A DNA stretch of 64,000 nt. It comes from Verrucomicrobiaceae bacterium. GTDB taxonomy: Bacteria > Verrucomicrobiota > Verrucomicrobiia > Verrucomicrobiales > Akkermansiaceae. The stretch lies in NCBI GenBank assembly GCA_027486655.1, contig JAIXOR010000027.1:1-64000 (forward strand), written 5' to 3'. The translations under genes were made by a program, and so were the position numbers. Below, one piece after another: positions 18,039 through 25,852 of the stretch; within the stretch, counting starts at the first letter, position 1; the number at the start of each line of letters is the position of its first letter. Under the pieces are notes generated by a model. It was not told the origin of the DNA, searched no databases, and saw only the letters and a program-made list of their open reading frames with translations.

Positions 18039-19106
18039 TCAGCCGGAGATGCCGCGCATGGCGCGGTCGAAGTCCTGGGGGCGTGGGCAGGCGGAGCGGG
18101 CGACGTCCGCCTCGACAAATCCCTGGCGGGTGGAGGCGACGAGGTAATCGAGCAGCGAGCAGGCGGTGGCGGTGCTTGCTTTTTGCAAGTGGTCCTGGAG
18201 CTCGGCGAGTTTGTTGTCGAGGATCCAGCGGCGGGTGGCGGCCTCGTTTTGCATGTATTCGAGGGCGGGGAACAATCCGCCGCCGAGGCGGGGGAGGAGT
18301 TGTTGGGAAAGGATGCCGACGAGTTGGGAGGCGAGCAGGTTGAGAGCGCCCGAGGATTCGGAGCGGATGAGGTGGGTGAAGCGGTCGAGGGTCTCGGTGA
18401 CGCTGGAGCTGTGGAGGGTGGAAATGACGAGGTGTCCGGTCTCCGCGGCATGGAGGGCGGTGATGGCGGTTTCCGCGTCGCGGATCTCGCCGAGGAAGAG
18501 CACGTCCGGGCTTTGACGGAGGGCGGCGCGCAGGGCGCTGGAGAAGCTGGCGGAGTCCTGCCGGATCTCGCGTTGGGAGAAGAACGAGAGATCGTTTTCG
18601 AAAAGGTATTCGATGGGGTCCTCGAGCGTCACGATGTGGCGGGCGAGGTGATGGTTGATCCAATCGAGGCAGGAAGCGACGGTGGTGGACTTGCCGGAGC
18701 CGGTGGGTCCGGTGACGAGAATGAGGCCGTAGCGGCGCTGCATCCAGGATTGCAGTAGATCCGCGGGCAGTCCGAGATTGGCGAGCGGTGGGATGTCGTT
18801 GCGGATGGGGCGGAGCACGGCGGCGAGGCGGCCGAGCGTGCGATAGAGGTTCACGCGGAGCCGGTGGCCGTCGGGGATCCGCCATGAGACGTCGGCTTCC
18901 TGGGTGGTGGCGGGGTCCACGCCGCAGGATGTCCAGAAGGCGGCGAGCGCCTCGTGCGGGATGGGGCCGGGGTGGAGTTCGGTGACGTCGCCTTCGATGC
19001 GGACGCGCGGGGCCTCGTTTTCGACGATGAACACATCCGTGGCACCGCCGGCGAAGGCGTCTCGGATCAGTTGGGTGAGGGCGGATTCGATCGCGGTGCC
19101 GGTCAT
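18039..19106 (-). CDS. Second PilT/PilU-like ATPase
   Basis: A 355-residue PilT paralogue; the ATG at 19106 (MTGTAIESALTQ) was chosen because upstream codons read as low-complexity noise. Walker A GPTGSGKST, Asp box VTLEDPIEYLF, Walker B DVLFLGEIRDAETA and His box HAAETGHLVISTLHS are intact. The AIRNLIRE retraction motif is replaced by ATRRWILDNK, as expected for PilU-like accessory motors that need PilT. It forms an operon with pilT and the membrane protein at 16248. It may modulate retraction force or be specialised for DNA uptake. Confidence 0.88.
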   Translation of the reverse strand: MTGTAIESALTQLIRDAFAGGATDVFIVENEAPRVRIEGDVTELHPGPIPHEALAAFWTSCGVDPATTQEADVSWRIPDGHRLRVNLYRTLGRLAAVLRPIRNDIPPLANLGLPADLLQSWMQRRYGLILVTGPTGSGKSTTVASCLDWINHHLARHIVTLEDPIEYLFENDLSFFSQREIRQDSASFSSALRAALRQSPDVLFLGEIRDAETAITALHAAETGHLVISTLHSSSVTETLDRFTHLIRSESSGALNLLASQLVGILSQQLLPRLGGGLFPALEYMQNEAATRRWILDNKLAELQDHLQKASTATACSLLDYLVASTRQGFVEADVARSACPRPQDFDRAMRGISG

Positions 19107-19182
19107 CGTTGATCCGCACTCTATCGATCGTGGAGGCCGGGTGAAGCGAAAACACCGCGGCGGTGGCTTGTCGCAGGCCGGC

Positions 19183-20418
19183 TCAGGCGGCGTGGTCGCC
19201 GGTGAGCTTTTGTTCCATGGGCACGCGGATGAGGAAGCGGGTCTCGCGCCCGGGAGTGGAGGAGACACCGATGTTGCCGCCGTGGGCTTCGACGGCGCGT
19301 TTCACGATCGAGAGTCCGAGGCCGGTGCCCTTGATCTCGCGTTGCGAGTGGTGTTTCTCGACGCGGTAGAAGCGCCGGAAGATGTGGGGCAGGTCCGCAC
19401 TGGGGATGCCGATGCCGTCGTCCGCCACCCAGATGTCGAGCTGGCCGCCGGTGCTGGTGCAGCCGATTTCGACACGGAGTCCGGGGTGGGGGTTTTGTTT
19501 GAGGGCGTTTTCCACCAGATTGAAAAGCACCTGGGTCCAGTAGAAGCGGTCACCTTGGAGGATGAGGGTAGGGTCCGGCATCTCGACCACGATGGTGGCG
19601 GACTGGCTGCGGATGACGGATTCGAGGCGCTCGAGCACGTCGGTGATGCAGGAGCGGAACTTGAAGGGCTCGATTTTCAGCGAGTTGGCCTCACCGGATT
19701 CGAGGCGGGAGATGACCAGCATGTCCTCGACGATGCGCGAGATGCGGTCCGAGTGCTTGCGCATGACCGAGAGGAAGCGGCGGGCGACGGCGGGATCGTC
19801 GACCATATTGTCGTCCAGCAGGTTCTCGAGGTAGCCATTGATGATGGCCATCGGGGTGCGCAGTTCGTGGGAGGCATTTGCCACGAAGTCTTTGCGGATT
19901 TGGTCGATTTGGTGTTCGGCGGTCACGTCCCGGAGTATGACGCGGGTGAGGGGATCCCCATCGGGTGAGGACGGAAGGCGGGCGGCATCGAGAATCCACG
20001 CGTTGATGCCGCGGTTTTCGTGATCTCCGCGTGGGGAGGTTTGCTGTGGAAGGACGACCTTGGCCTGCACGGATTCGCCGGTTTCAAGGCACTGGAAGAG
20101 TGCTTTGGAGAGCCGGGTCTCGAGCAGGGTCTCGCGGACGGGGCGGTCCGTGAGGTCGCGTTCACCGAAAAGTTCGCGTGCGGCGGAGTTGGTGAAGCGG
20201 ATGCTGCCGCTGGAATCCACCAGCATGAACGCGTCGCCGAGGGCGTCGAGCAGGCGGTTGCGTTCCTCTCGGGCTTGGAGGAGGTCTTGTTCGATGCGGA
20301 GTTTCCAGGCATGGGCGTCGGCTTTGGATTGCCGGATCGCACCGCGCAGGCGCAGGGCGACGATGGTGAGTGCGGCGAGCGCCGCGACGGCGGCGGTGAT
20401 GGCGATTCCGGTGGTCAT
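19183..20418 (-). CDS. phoR: Sensor histidine kinase, PhoR-like
   Basis: Membrane kinase of a two-component pair. It has 411 residues: one N-terminal transmembrane helix (about 3-25), a PAS-like domain (about 55-165, LVDSSGSIRFTNSAARELFG), and HisKA with the phospho-acceptor His in FVANASHELRTPM. The catalytic ATPase part has an N box LVENALKQN, DIWVADDGIGIP and REIKGTGLGLSIVK. The single membrane segment and PAS arrangement match PhoR of the phosphate regulon. Its ATG overlaps the stop of the regulator gene by 4 bases. No pst or phoU genes are in view, so the phosphate role rests on family resemblance. Confidence 0.88.
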   Translation of the reverse strand: MTTGIAITAAVAALAALTIVALRLRGAIRQSKADAHAWKLRIEQDLLQAREERNRLLDALGDAFMLVDSSGSIRFTNSAARELFGERDLTDRPVRETLLETRLSKALFQCLETGESVQAKVVLPQQTSPRGDHENRGINAWILDAARLPSSPDGDPLTRVILRDVTAEHQIDQIRKDFVANASHELRTPMAIINGYLENLLDDNMVDDPAVARRFLSVMRKHSDRISRIVEDMLVISRLESGEANSLKIEPFKFRSCITDVLERLESVIRSQSATIVVEMPDPTLILQGDRFYWTQVLFNLVENALKQNPHPGLRVEIGCTSTGGQLDIWVADDGIGIPSADLPHIFRRFYRVEKHHSQREIKGTGLGLSIVKRAVEAHGGNIGVSSTPGRETRFLIRVPMEQKLTGDHAA

Positions 20419-21098
20419 TCTTCGGCTCTGACCACGCGATAGCCGACGCCGCGGACGGTTTCAATCAGCGATCCGTGCGGACCGAGTTTCTGGCGGAGGC
20501 GTTTCATGTGGGTGTCGAGCGTACGGCTGTGGGCGGCATCGCTGTAGCCCCAGACGGAGCGGAGGAGGTCATTGCGGTCCTGGGGCTTGCCGGCGCGCTC
20601 GCAGAGGTAGAGGAGCAGCTTGAACTCGGTGGAGGTGAGTTCGCCGGGTTCGTTGTCCAGATAGAACTTGAGGGCGTTCTTGTCGAAGCGGAAGGGACCG
20701 AAGGAAAAATCCACGGCACCGGGCGGGCCGTCGGCGCGTTTCAGGATGGCTTGGACGCGGAGGAGGAGTTCCTTGGGGCTGAAGGGTTTGGTGAGATAGT
20801 CATCCGCACCTGCCTCAAGGCCCTGGATGCGGTCTTCCGTCTGTGCGCGAGCGGTGAGCATGATCACCGGGATGCCGACTCCACGTGGATCGCGGCGGAG
20901 TTCCCTGAAAACCGCATAGCCGTCCCGGCCCGGGAGCATCAGGTCGAGGACGATGAGGTCCGGACGCTCGCGAAGAGCCATCTCGGTGCCCTCGATGCCA
21001 TCATGGGCCTTGAGGACCTCGAACCCTGCGCGCTGCAGGTTGAATCCGATGAGCTCGGCGATGTCCTGTTCGTCCTCTACAATCAGAATGCGATGCAT
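20415..21098 (-). CDS. phoB: OmpR/PhoB-family response regulator
   Basis: DNA-binding partner of the adjacent kinase. It has 227 residues. The receiver domain has ILIVEDEQDIAEL, the phospho-acceptor Asp in LIVLDLMLPGRDGY, and LTKPFSPKEL with the conserved Lys. The winged-helix effector ends with RTLDTHMKRLRQKLG and VRGVGYRVV, as in PhoB. A TGTGAC-N6-GTCACA palindrome lies about 50 bases upstream of its start. Confidence 0.9.
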   Translation of the reverse strand: MHRILIVEDEQDIAELIGFNLQRAGFEVLKAHDGIEGTEMALRERPDLIVLDLMLPGRDGYAVFRELRRDPRGVGIPVIMLTARAQTEDRIQGLEAGADDYLTKPFSPKELLLRVQAILKRADGPPGAVDFSFGPFRFDKNALKFYLDNEPGELTSTEFKLLLYLCERAGKPQDRNDLLRSVWGYSDAAHSRTLDTHMKRLRQKLGPHGSLIETVRGVGYRVVRAEE

Positions 21099-21146
21099 TA
21101 CGGCTGGAGGCTAGGGCGTCTCGCGGACGGGGGTGAACCCGCCACA

Positions 21147-21164
21147 TGTGACGATTTGGTCACA
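21147..21164 (-). promoter_or_regulatory. Palindrome upstream of phoB
   Basis: TGTGAC-gatttg-GTCACA is a perfect 6+6 inverted repeat spaced by 6, about 50 bases upstream of phoB, overlapping the 3' end of the preceding gene. It has no T-run, so it reads as an operator candidate and not a terminator. The inner spacing differs from the CRP consensus. Confidence 0.35.
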
Positions 21165-22086
21165 GTAGGTCCTTGCTGATCACGCTGCCTGGAGAGGTGG
21201 TGCGGGCGACGCCGATTTTCACTCCGGCTTCGATGGAAGTGTTGACTCCGGTGCGTACGCCGTCGCCGAGGATGGCGCCGAGTTTGAGGCGGCCGGTGTT
21301 GACCGGCTTGCCTTGGATGAGGGAAACGTGGTGCCTGCCGTCGTGGCGATGGTTTTCCGTGCAGGTGCCCGCGCCGAGGGTGACGTGGGTGCCGATGATG
21401 GAATCCCCGACATAGCATTGGCGGGAGATGTAGGTGTTGTTGTAGATGATCGAGTTCTTCACTTCCGCGCCGTTGCCGACGAAGCAGTTGGCTCCGATGC
21501 TGGTGGCACCGCGGATGTAGGCATTCGGCCCGATCTGGCTGTTGGGGCCGATGAGGACGGGGCCCTCGATGACGGTTCCGGGCAGGATGCGGGAGCCGTT
21601 GGCCAGCCGGATGGTGCCGGAAAGGCTGGCGAGGGGGCTGACATCACCGAGCAGCGAGGTTTCATCCATCAGGGCGAGGACCTCCTCGTTCATGCGGAGC
21701 AGGTCCCAGGGGTAGATGACCGGGAAGCAGTTTGCATCGGTGACGATCTTTTCTTCGCACTCCTCGGGGTTGGCCGATCCTTTCCAGGCGAGGATGTGGT
21801 TTTCGGAGTCGAGCAGGCAGGCGGTTTTCGGGTTTCTTCCGAGCAGGAGGAGGGCTCCGAGTTCGATCCAGTTGTCGATGGGGATGCGCAGCGTCCTGGG
21901 GCCGGCTTCCTTGGGATCCACCAATTGGAGGCCCGCCCGGCGGAGGTCTGCGGAGAGCAACTCCCGCATCGGGATGTTGGCGATGAGGCACGCTCCGAGG
22001 TCGCGGTTTGAGGTGATCGGAGCACAATAAGCGGGGTGGCGCGGAGGTAAGAGTGTCGCCTGCATGGGTTGAAAACAGTCCATCAC
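21160..22086 (-). CDS. Left-handed beta-helix sugar-phosphate nucleotidyl/acyltransferase-like protein
   Basis: A 308-residue protein. The C-terminal two thirds (about 140-300) are hexapeptide repeats (GPVLIGPNSQIGPNAYI, GATSIGANCFVGNGAEV, GDSIIGTHVTLGAG), the coil of GlmU/LpxA-type enzymes. The N-terminal part lacks the LxxGxGTRM loop of active nucleotidyltransferases, so uridylyl transfer looks unlikely. HRHDGRHHVSLIQG may supply catalytic His residues for acyl transfer. The ATG at 22086 or 22065 (MQATLLPPRH) is possible. It is probably an acetyl- or acyltransferase in cell-envelope sugar metabolism. Confidence 0.7.
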   Translation of the reverse strand: MMDCFQPMQATLLPPRHPAYCAPITSNRDLGACLIANIPMRELLSADLRRAGLQLVDPKEAGPRTLRIPIDNWIELGALLLLGRNPKTACLLDSENHILAWKGSANPEECEEKIVTDANCFPVIYPWDLLRMNEEVLALMDETSLLGDVSPLASLSGTIRLANGSRILPGTVIEGPVLIGPNSQIGPNAYIRGATSIGANCFVGNGAEVKNSIIYNNTYISRQCYVGDSIIGTHVTLGAGTCTENHRHDGRHHVSLIQGKPVNTGRLKLGAILGDGVRTGVNTSIEAGVKIGVARTTSPGSVISKDLL

Positions 22087-22180
22087 GAAGCCCGGGGGGA
22101 TTCACGAAAATTCTCCGCCGGGGAGCAAAAATCCGCAGGCTCACGGGGCGGCTCGACCGTGCCTGCCGTGCCGTCCGGGA

Positions 22181-22567
22181 TCAGGCGAAAAACCCGGGAG
22201 CCCGTTGGCAGAGCTGGATGCAGAAGCCCCAGGGATCGCGCAGCATGGCCACCCGGCCGCCGTCCGGCAGTGCTTGGTCGGAAACGGCCAAGGCTCCGGC
22301 GGCGAGAAGGCTCCGGAGGTCCTCGTCCATCCGATCGGTGACAAAGGCGAGGTGAAGCAGCAGCGGGTCCATGGCCGCGTAGTCCGGGATCTGGTCGGGC
22401 GGGTTCCGATAGATTTCGATCATCACCCCGCTTTCCGGGTCGCGGAGGAAGTGGGCGAAGGCAGGTCCCTCGCCGGCCCGGGCGATTTCAAAACCCAGGT
22501 GCCGGACATACCAGTCGGCGACGGCCCGCGGGTCCTCCACGTTGAGGGCGAAGTGCTCGATTTTCAT
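22181..22567 (-). CDS. VOC (glyoxalase/bleomycin resistance) family protein
   Basis: A 128-residue single-chain paired beta-alpha-beta-beta-beta metalloprotein of the vicinal oxygen chelate superfamily. It opens with MKIEHFALNVEDPRAVADWY (His5 as first metal ligand), has GVMIEIYRNP (Glu) and LLHLAFVTDRMDED (His), and ends with MLRDPWGFCIQL. Substrate unknown; the family includes lactoylglutathione lyases and dioxygenases. It follows the siroheme-decarboxylase-like gene after 12 bases, so it is likely co-transcribed. Confidence 0.82.
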   Translation of the reverse strand: MKIEHFALNVEDPRAVADWYVRHLGFEIARAGEGPAFAHFLRDPESGVMIEIYRNPPDQIPDYAAMDPLLLHLAFVTDRMDEDLRSLLAAGALAVSDQALPDGGRVAMLRDPWGFCIQLCQRAPGFFA

Positions 22568-22579
22568 GGTGGCTCAGCT

Positions 22580-23686
22580 TCAACCGGCGTGTTGGGCATG
22601 CCACTCGGCATAGACCTTGGGCGAAATTTCGGAGGGCTTGATCTCGGACCGGCCGCCCCAGAAGACGTTGGTGTAGGAAACCGGGATGCCTACTGACTCC
22701 AGATGGCGGTCGATCGCCGCCTTGTGCGCCAGCACCCGGTCTTTCTCGGTGCCGTGGACCACGCCCATGATGTTCACATTGCCAAACTGCGGCCCGCCTT
22801 CGCGCCAGTAGCAATGCGTCATGCAGAAATGGCGGCCGACCTCGGCTCCGCCTTCGATCTCACGGCCCTTTGGAACAGCCCAATGAAACAATCCATTGAA
22901 ACGAGTGACCCGCTCGCCGCTGGCGGAGGGTTTGACGTGTTCGAGGAAGGTGGAGAAGCGGCCGATGACCTTTTTCGAGTTGAGCGTCTCGGCGACCTCG
23001 CAGAAGCGCTCCAGACTGACTCCGGCGATCTTCGCGCGGTCGTCCCACGGGTTTTCGCGGATTTCGTCGAGCGTGAGTTCTTCCTTGAGGGCAAGGAGGA
23101 CGTTCCATTCCTCCGGGCTGAGTTCGACCGTGGCGGTGGTCATCATGACGGCGGGTTCGTCGGATTTGTCGCCGGGTTCGAGGGACTTGCGGCGGGTGTG
23201 TCCGACGCCGAGGGCGAAGACGCCGTTGGCAGGCATGAGGAGGTATTCAGTGGCGCCGGTGAGGCGGAGCAGGGCGGTGGCGTGGTGGTCCAGGGACTCG
23301 CCGACGGGCACCTTGAGGGTGGTCCAGAGGCGGTAGCCGGAGCCGGAGACCTCGGTGTCGGTGGAGCGGATCACGACGTGGCCCGAAAAGGGGTCCTGCT
23401 TGGCCATGAAATCGAAGGCGTCGTTGAGTTTGTCCTCCGGCACTTTCCAGGCGACCAAGGCGCCGTGGGCGAGTTTGGTGGAGAGGAGGGTCTGGCGGAC
23501 GCGGCGGATGATGCCGGCTTCCTGCATGGCGCGGATGCGGACGAGCACCGTTTCGAGCGGGACTCCGGATTTTTCAGCGATGACGTGGAAGGGTTGGCGC
23601 TGGAATCCGGCGACAAGATCCTCGGAAATCGAGAGGATCTGGGCGTTTACGGGATCGGTGTGCTCGACGGGGATGGTGGTGGACAT
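22580..23686 (-). CDS. Fused AhbA/AhbB-like (NirD/L-like) siroheme decarboxylase
   Basis: A 368-residue protein made of two Lrp/AsnC-like units in one chain (about 15-175 and 188-365). Each unit starts with a winged HTH (QILSISEDLVAGF; EEWNVLLALKEELTL). The second unit has the decarboxylase signatures HFCMTHCYWREGGPQ and NVNIMGVVHG that distinguish AhbB/NirL from true regulators. The expected reaction is removal of acetate carboxyl groups from siroheme to give 12,18-didecarboxysiroheme, for the alternative heme or heme d1 pathways. No other heme genes flank it, and it may instead act as a tetrapyrrole-linked regulator. The neighbours are a VOC gene and the CCA enzyme. Confidence 0.7.
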   Translation of the reverse strand: MSTTIPVEHTDPVNAQILSISEDLVAGFQRQPFHVIAEKSGVPLETVLVRIRAMQEAGIIRRVRQTLLSTKLAHGALVAWKVPEDKLNDAFDFMAKQDPFSGHVVIRSTDTEVSGSGYRLWTTLKVPVGESLDHHATALLRLTGATEYLLMPANGVFALGVGHTRRKSLEPGDKSDEPAVMMTTATVELSPEEWNVLLALKEELTLDEIRENPWDDRAKIAGVSLERFCEVAETLNSKKVIGRFSTFLEHVKPSASGERVTRFNGLFHWAVPKGREIEGGAEVGRHFCMTHCYWREGGPQFGNVNIMGVVHGTEKDRVLAHKAAIDRHLESVGIPVSYTNVFWGGRSEIKPSEISPKVYAEWHAQHAG

Positions 23687-23722
23687 GGGAAAATGAGGGA
23701 TGGGGATTCGGGGATTCCGCGT

Positions 23723-25057
23723 TCAGTCCTCGGTGACGAGGCGACGGAGGTATTCCAGGGCCGGGCCGCGATCAAGGATTCTTCCCTCGAGCTGTTCGGT
23801 TTGGATGCGTTCGAGGATGTCCTTGAAGCGCGGGCCGGGCGTCATGCCGAGCCCGATGAGATCGCGCCCGGTGACCAGTGGAGGGGGGATGAGCGGCTCG
23901 GCGGAGAACTCGGATTCCTTTGCCTGGAGGAATTCGTAGTTGTCGGTGAATCCGTTGGAGGATCCGCAATCGACGCGATGAAGCTCCATTTCCATGGAGA
24001 ACGTGGGTGCGGCCATGAAGCGCTTCAGTTTTGCCACGCGCATCTTCTGCACGTTCATGAACTGCATGTGGCGGGCCACCATGGGCACCACGGCGGCGAT
24101 CACATCGTTTGGATAGCGGAGGCGGCGGAGGATGGATTCCGCCATCTCGGCTCCGAGCGCGTCGTGGCCGTTGAAGCGGATGCGGCCGGTCTCGTCGACG
24201 CTTCGTGTCGGAGGTTTGGCCACATCGTGAAGCAACACCGCGAGGCAGAGTTCGAGCGGTGCATCGGGCTCGAGCATCTCCAGCATGATCATCGTGTGGG
24301 TGAACACATCCCCCTCCGGATGCCACTCCGGTGGTTGATCGCAGCCGATGGTTTCCAGAAACTCTGGCATGAAGCGGGCAAGCAGCCCCGTTTCAATCAG
24401 GCAGCGGACCCCGTCCTGGCGGCGGGGAGTGGTGAGTATGCGCGAGAATTCATCACGGATGCGTTCCGGTGAGATCCGGTCCAGAAGAAGAGCCCTGTCC
24501 CTCAGCGCGACTTCGGTCTCGGGTTCAATCGCGAATCCAAGCCTGGTGGAAAACCGGACGGCGCGCAGCAGGCGCAGGCCGTCCTCCTCGAAGCGGGCGG
24601 CCGGATTGCCGATCGCGCGGATCACTCCGGCCTTCAAGTCCGCGAGGCCGCCCACATGGTCGATCACCTCACCGGTTTCCGGGTCTTCGAACAAGCCGTT
24701 GATCGTGAAATCCCGCCTCATCGCGTCCTCGCGGGCGGTTGAGAACGTGACGCTCTCCGGACGCCGGCCGTCCTTGTAACTGCCATCGGTCCGGAACGTG
24801 GCGATCTCGATGGCGTGGCCGCCGTGTTTGGCGATCACCACGCCGAAGTGGGCGCCCACTTCGTTCGATCCGGGAAACAGGCGGATCACCTCCCGCGGCG
24901 TGGCCGAGGTGGCGATGTCGTAGTCCTTCGGCTCGTGACCTAACAGAAGATCGCGCACGCAGCCACCCGCGAAAAGCGCCTCGTGGCCGGCTGCCCGGAG
25001 GCTTGCTGCCAGCCCGTTGGCCGCCTCCCTTGCGGACATGGTCGCTTCCTTGCTCAT
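23723..25057 (-). CDS. cca: CCA tRNA nucleotidyltransferase / poly(A) polymerase family, with HD domain
   Basis: Adds or repairs the 3' CCA of tRNAs. It has 444 residues. The class II nucleotidyltransferase head has LFAGGCVRDLLLG (GG) and KDYDIATSATP (DxD). RRDFTINGLFEDPETGEVID and GDPxxRF-like NPAARFEEDGLRLLRAVRF follow. A C-terminal HD phosphohydrolase-like region has LAVLLHDVAKPP. The stop overlaps the start of nothing downstream, but its start overlaps the end of the ubiE gene by 4 bases, so the two are co-translated. A-adding versus CCA-adding specificity cannot be told by eye. Confidence 0.9.
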   Translation of the reverse strand: MSKEATMSAREAANGLAASLRAAGHEALFAGGCVRDLLLGHEPKDYDIATSATPREVIRLFPGSNEVGAHFGVVIAKHGGHAIEIATFRTDGSYKDGRRPESVTFSTAREDAMRRDFTINGLFEDPETGEVIDHVGGLADLKAGVIRAIGNPAARFEEDGLRLLRAVRFSTRLGFAIEPETEVALRDRALLLDRISPERIRDEFSRILTTPRRQDGVRCLIETGLLARFMPEFLETIGCDQPPEWHPEGDVFTHTMIMLEMLEPDAPLELCLAVLLHDVAKPPTRSVDETGRIRFNGHDALGAEMAESILRRLRYPNDVIAAVVPMVARHMQFMNVQKMRVAKLKRFMAAPTFSMEMELHRVDCGSSNGFTDNYEFLQAKESEFSAEPLIPPPLVTGRDLIGLGMTPGPRFKDILERIQTEQLEGRILDRGPALEYLRRLVTED

Positions 25058-25740
25058 GGGCCTGGGCGGACTCCCTGATAGATGGTGACCACGCCGAATT
25101 GAAGCGGCGTGGCCTCGGTCTCGGCAAAGCCGCAGGACTCCAGCAATCCGGTCATCCCGGTGCCGGATGGAAACTGTTCGATGGAGCCGCCGAGATATTC
25201 GTAAGCATCCCTCTGGCCGGTGAGCCAGCCCGCCATGCGCGGCAGCACGTGGTGGAGATAGAGCCGGTAAGGCGCGCGCAGGATGCCCTCCGGCAGTGAG
25301 AAATCGAGGATGACCAGCCTGCCGCCGGGCTTCAGGACGCGCAGCATTTCGCGCAGCGCGGCCGGGTAATCCGCCATGTTCCGGAGACCGAAGGCCACCG
25401 TGACCACATCAAAGGAGCCCGCGGGAAAAGGCAGGTTGAGCGCATCTGCGACCAGGGTTTTGGCAAGTCCCCGGCTCGAGGCATGGGCGAGCATCTCCGC
25501 ACAGAAATCCGAGGCGATCACTTCGCAATCCGGGCAGGCGTCCTGGATCTCCAGTGCCAGGTCCCCGGTGCCGGAGGCCACGTCCAGAAGACGCTGCGGT
25601 TTCCATCTGCGGATGCGGGCGGTCACCACCTTGCGCCACCAGATGTCCGCACCGCAGCTCAGCACGTGGTTGGTCAGCACATAGCGATCGGCGATCCGGG
25701 CAAAGGCGTCGCGCACGTAAGCGGCATCGGGCATGCCCAA
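25054..25740 (-). CDS. ubiE: Demethylmenaquinone/ubiquinone methyltransferase
   Basis: SAM-dependent C-methylation of the quinone ring, the last step of menaquinone synthesis (MenG) in anaerobic or menaquinone-using bacteria. It has 228 residues. The SAM motifs are LLDVASGTGDLALEI and VVTVAFGLRNMADY. KPGGRLVILDFSLPEG is the UbiE signature, and YLGGSIEQFPSGTGM is near the C-terminus. Verrucomicrobiota generally use menaquinone, so menG may be the better name. It heads the minus-strand run to cca. Confidence 0.92.
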   Translation of the reverse strand: MGMPDAAYVRDAFARIADRYVLTNHVLSCGADIWWRKVVTARIRRWKPQRLLDVASGTGDLALEIQDACPDCEVIASDFCAEMLAHASSRGLAKTLVADALNLPFPAGSFDVVTVAFGLRNMADYPAALREMLRVLKPGGRLVILDFSLPEGILRAPYRLYLHHVLPRMAGWLTGQRDAYEYLGGSIEQFPSGTGMTGLLESCGFAETEATPLQFGVVTIYQGVRPGP

Positions 25741-25852
25741 CCTTTGGGGGGGATCGCCTGCGAATCAAGCGGCAAGGACCAATGCTTTTTCCACCCCCAA
25801 TGCTTGCACGCTCCGGGCGGACAACTATCGTCGCGGCCTCCCACACACCGCC

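Noticed and set aside
21147-21164. CRP operator
   Set aside because: The half-sites TGTGA/TCACA are spaced by eight, not six, bases.
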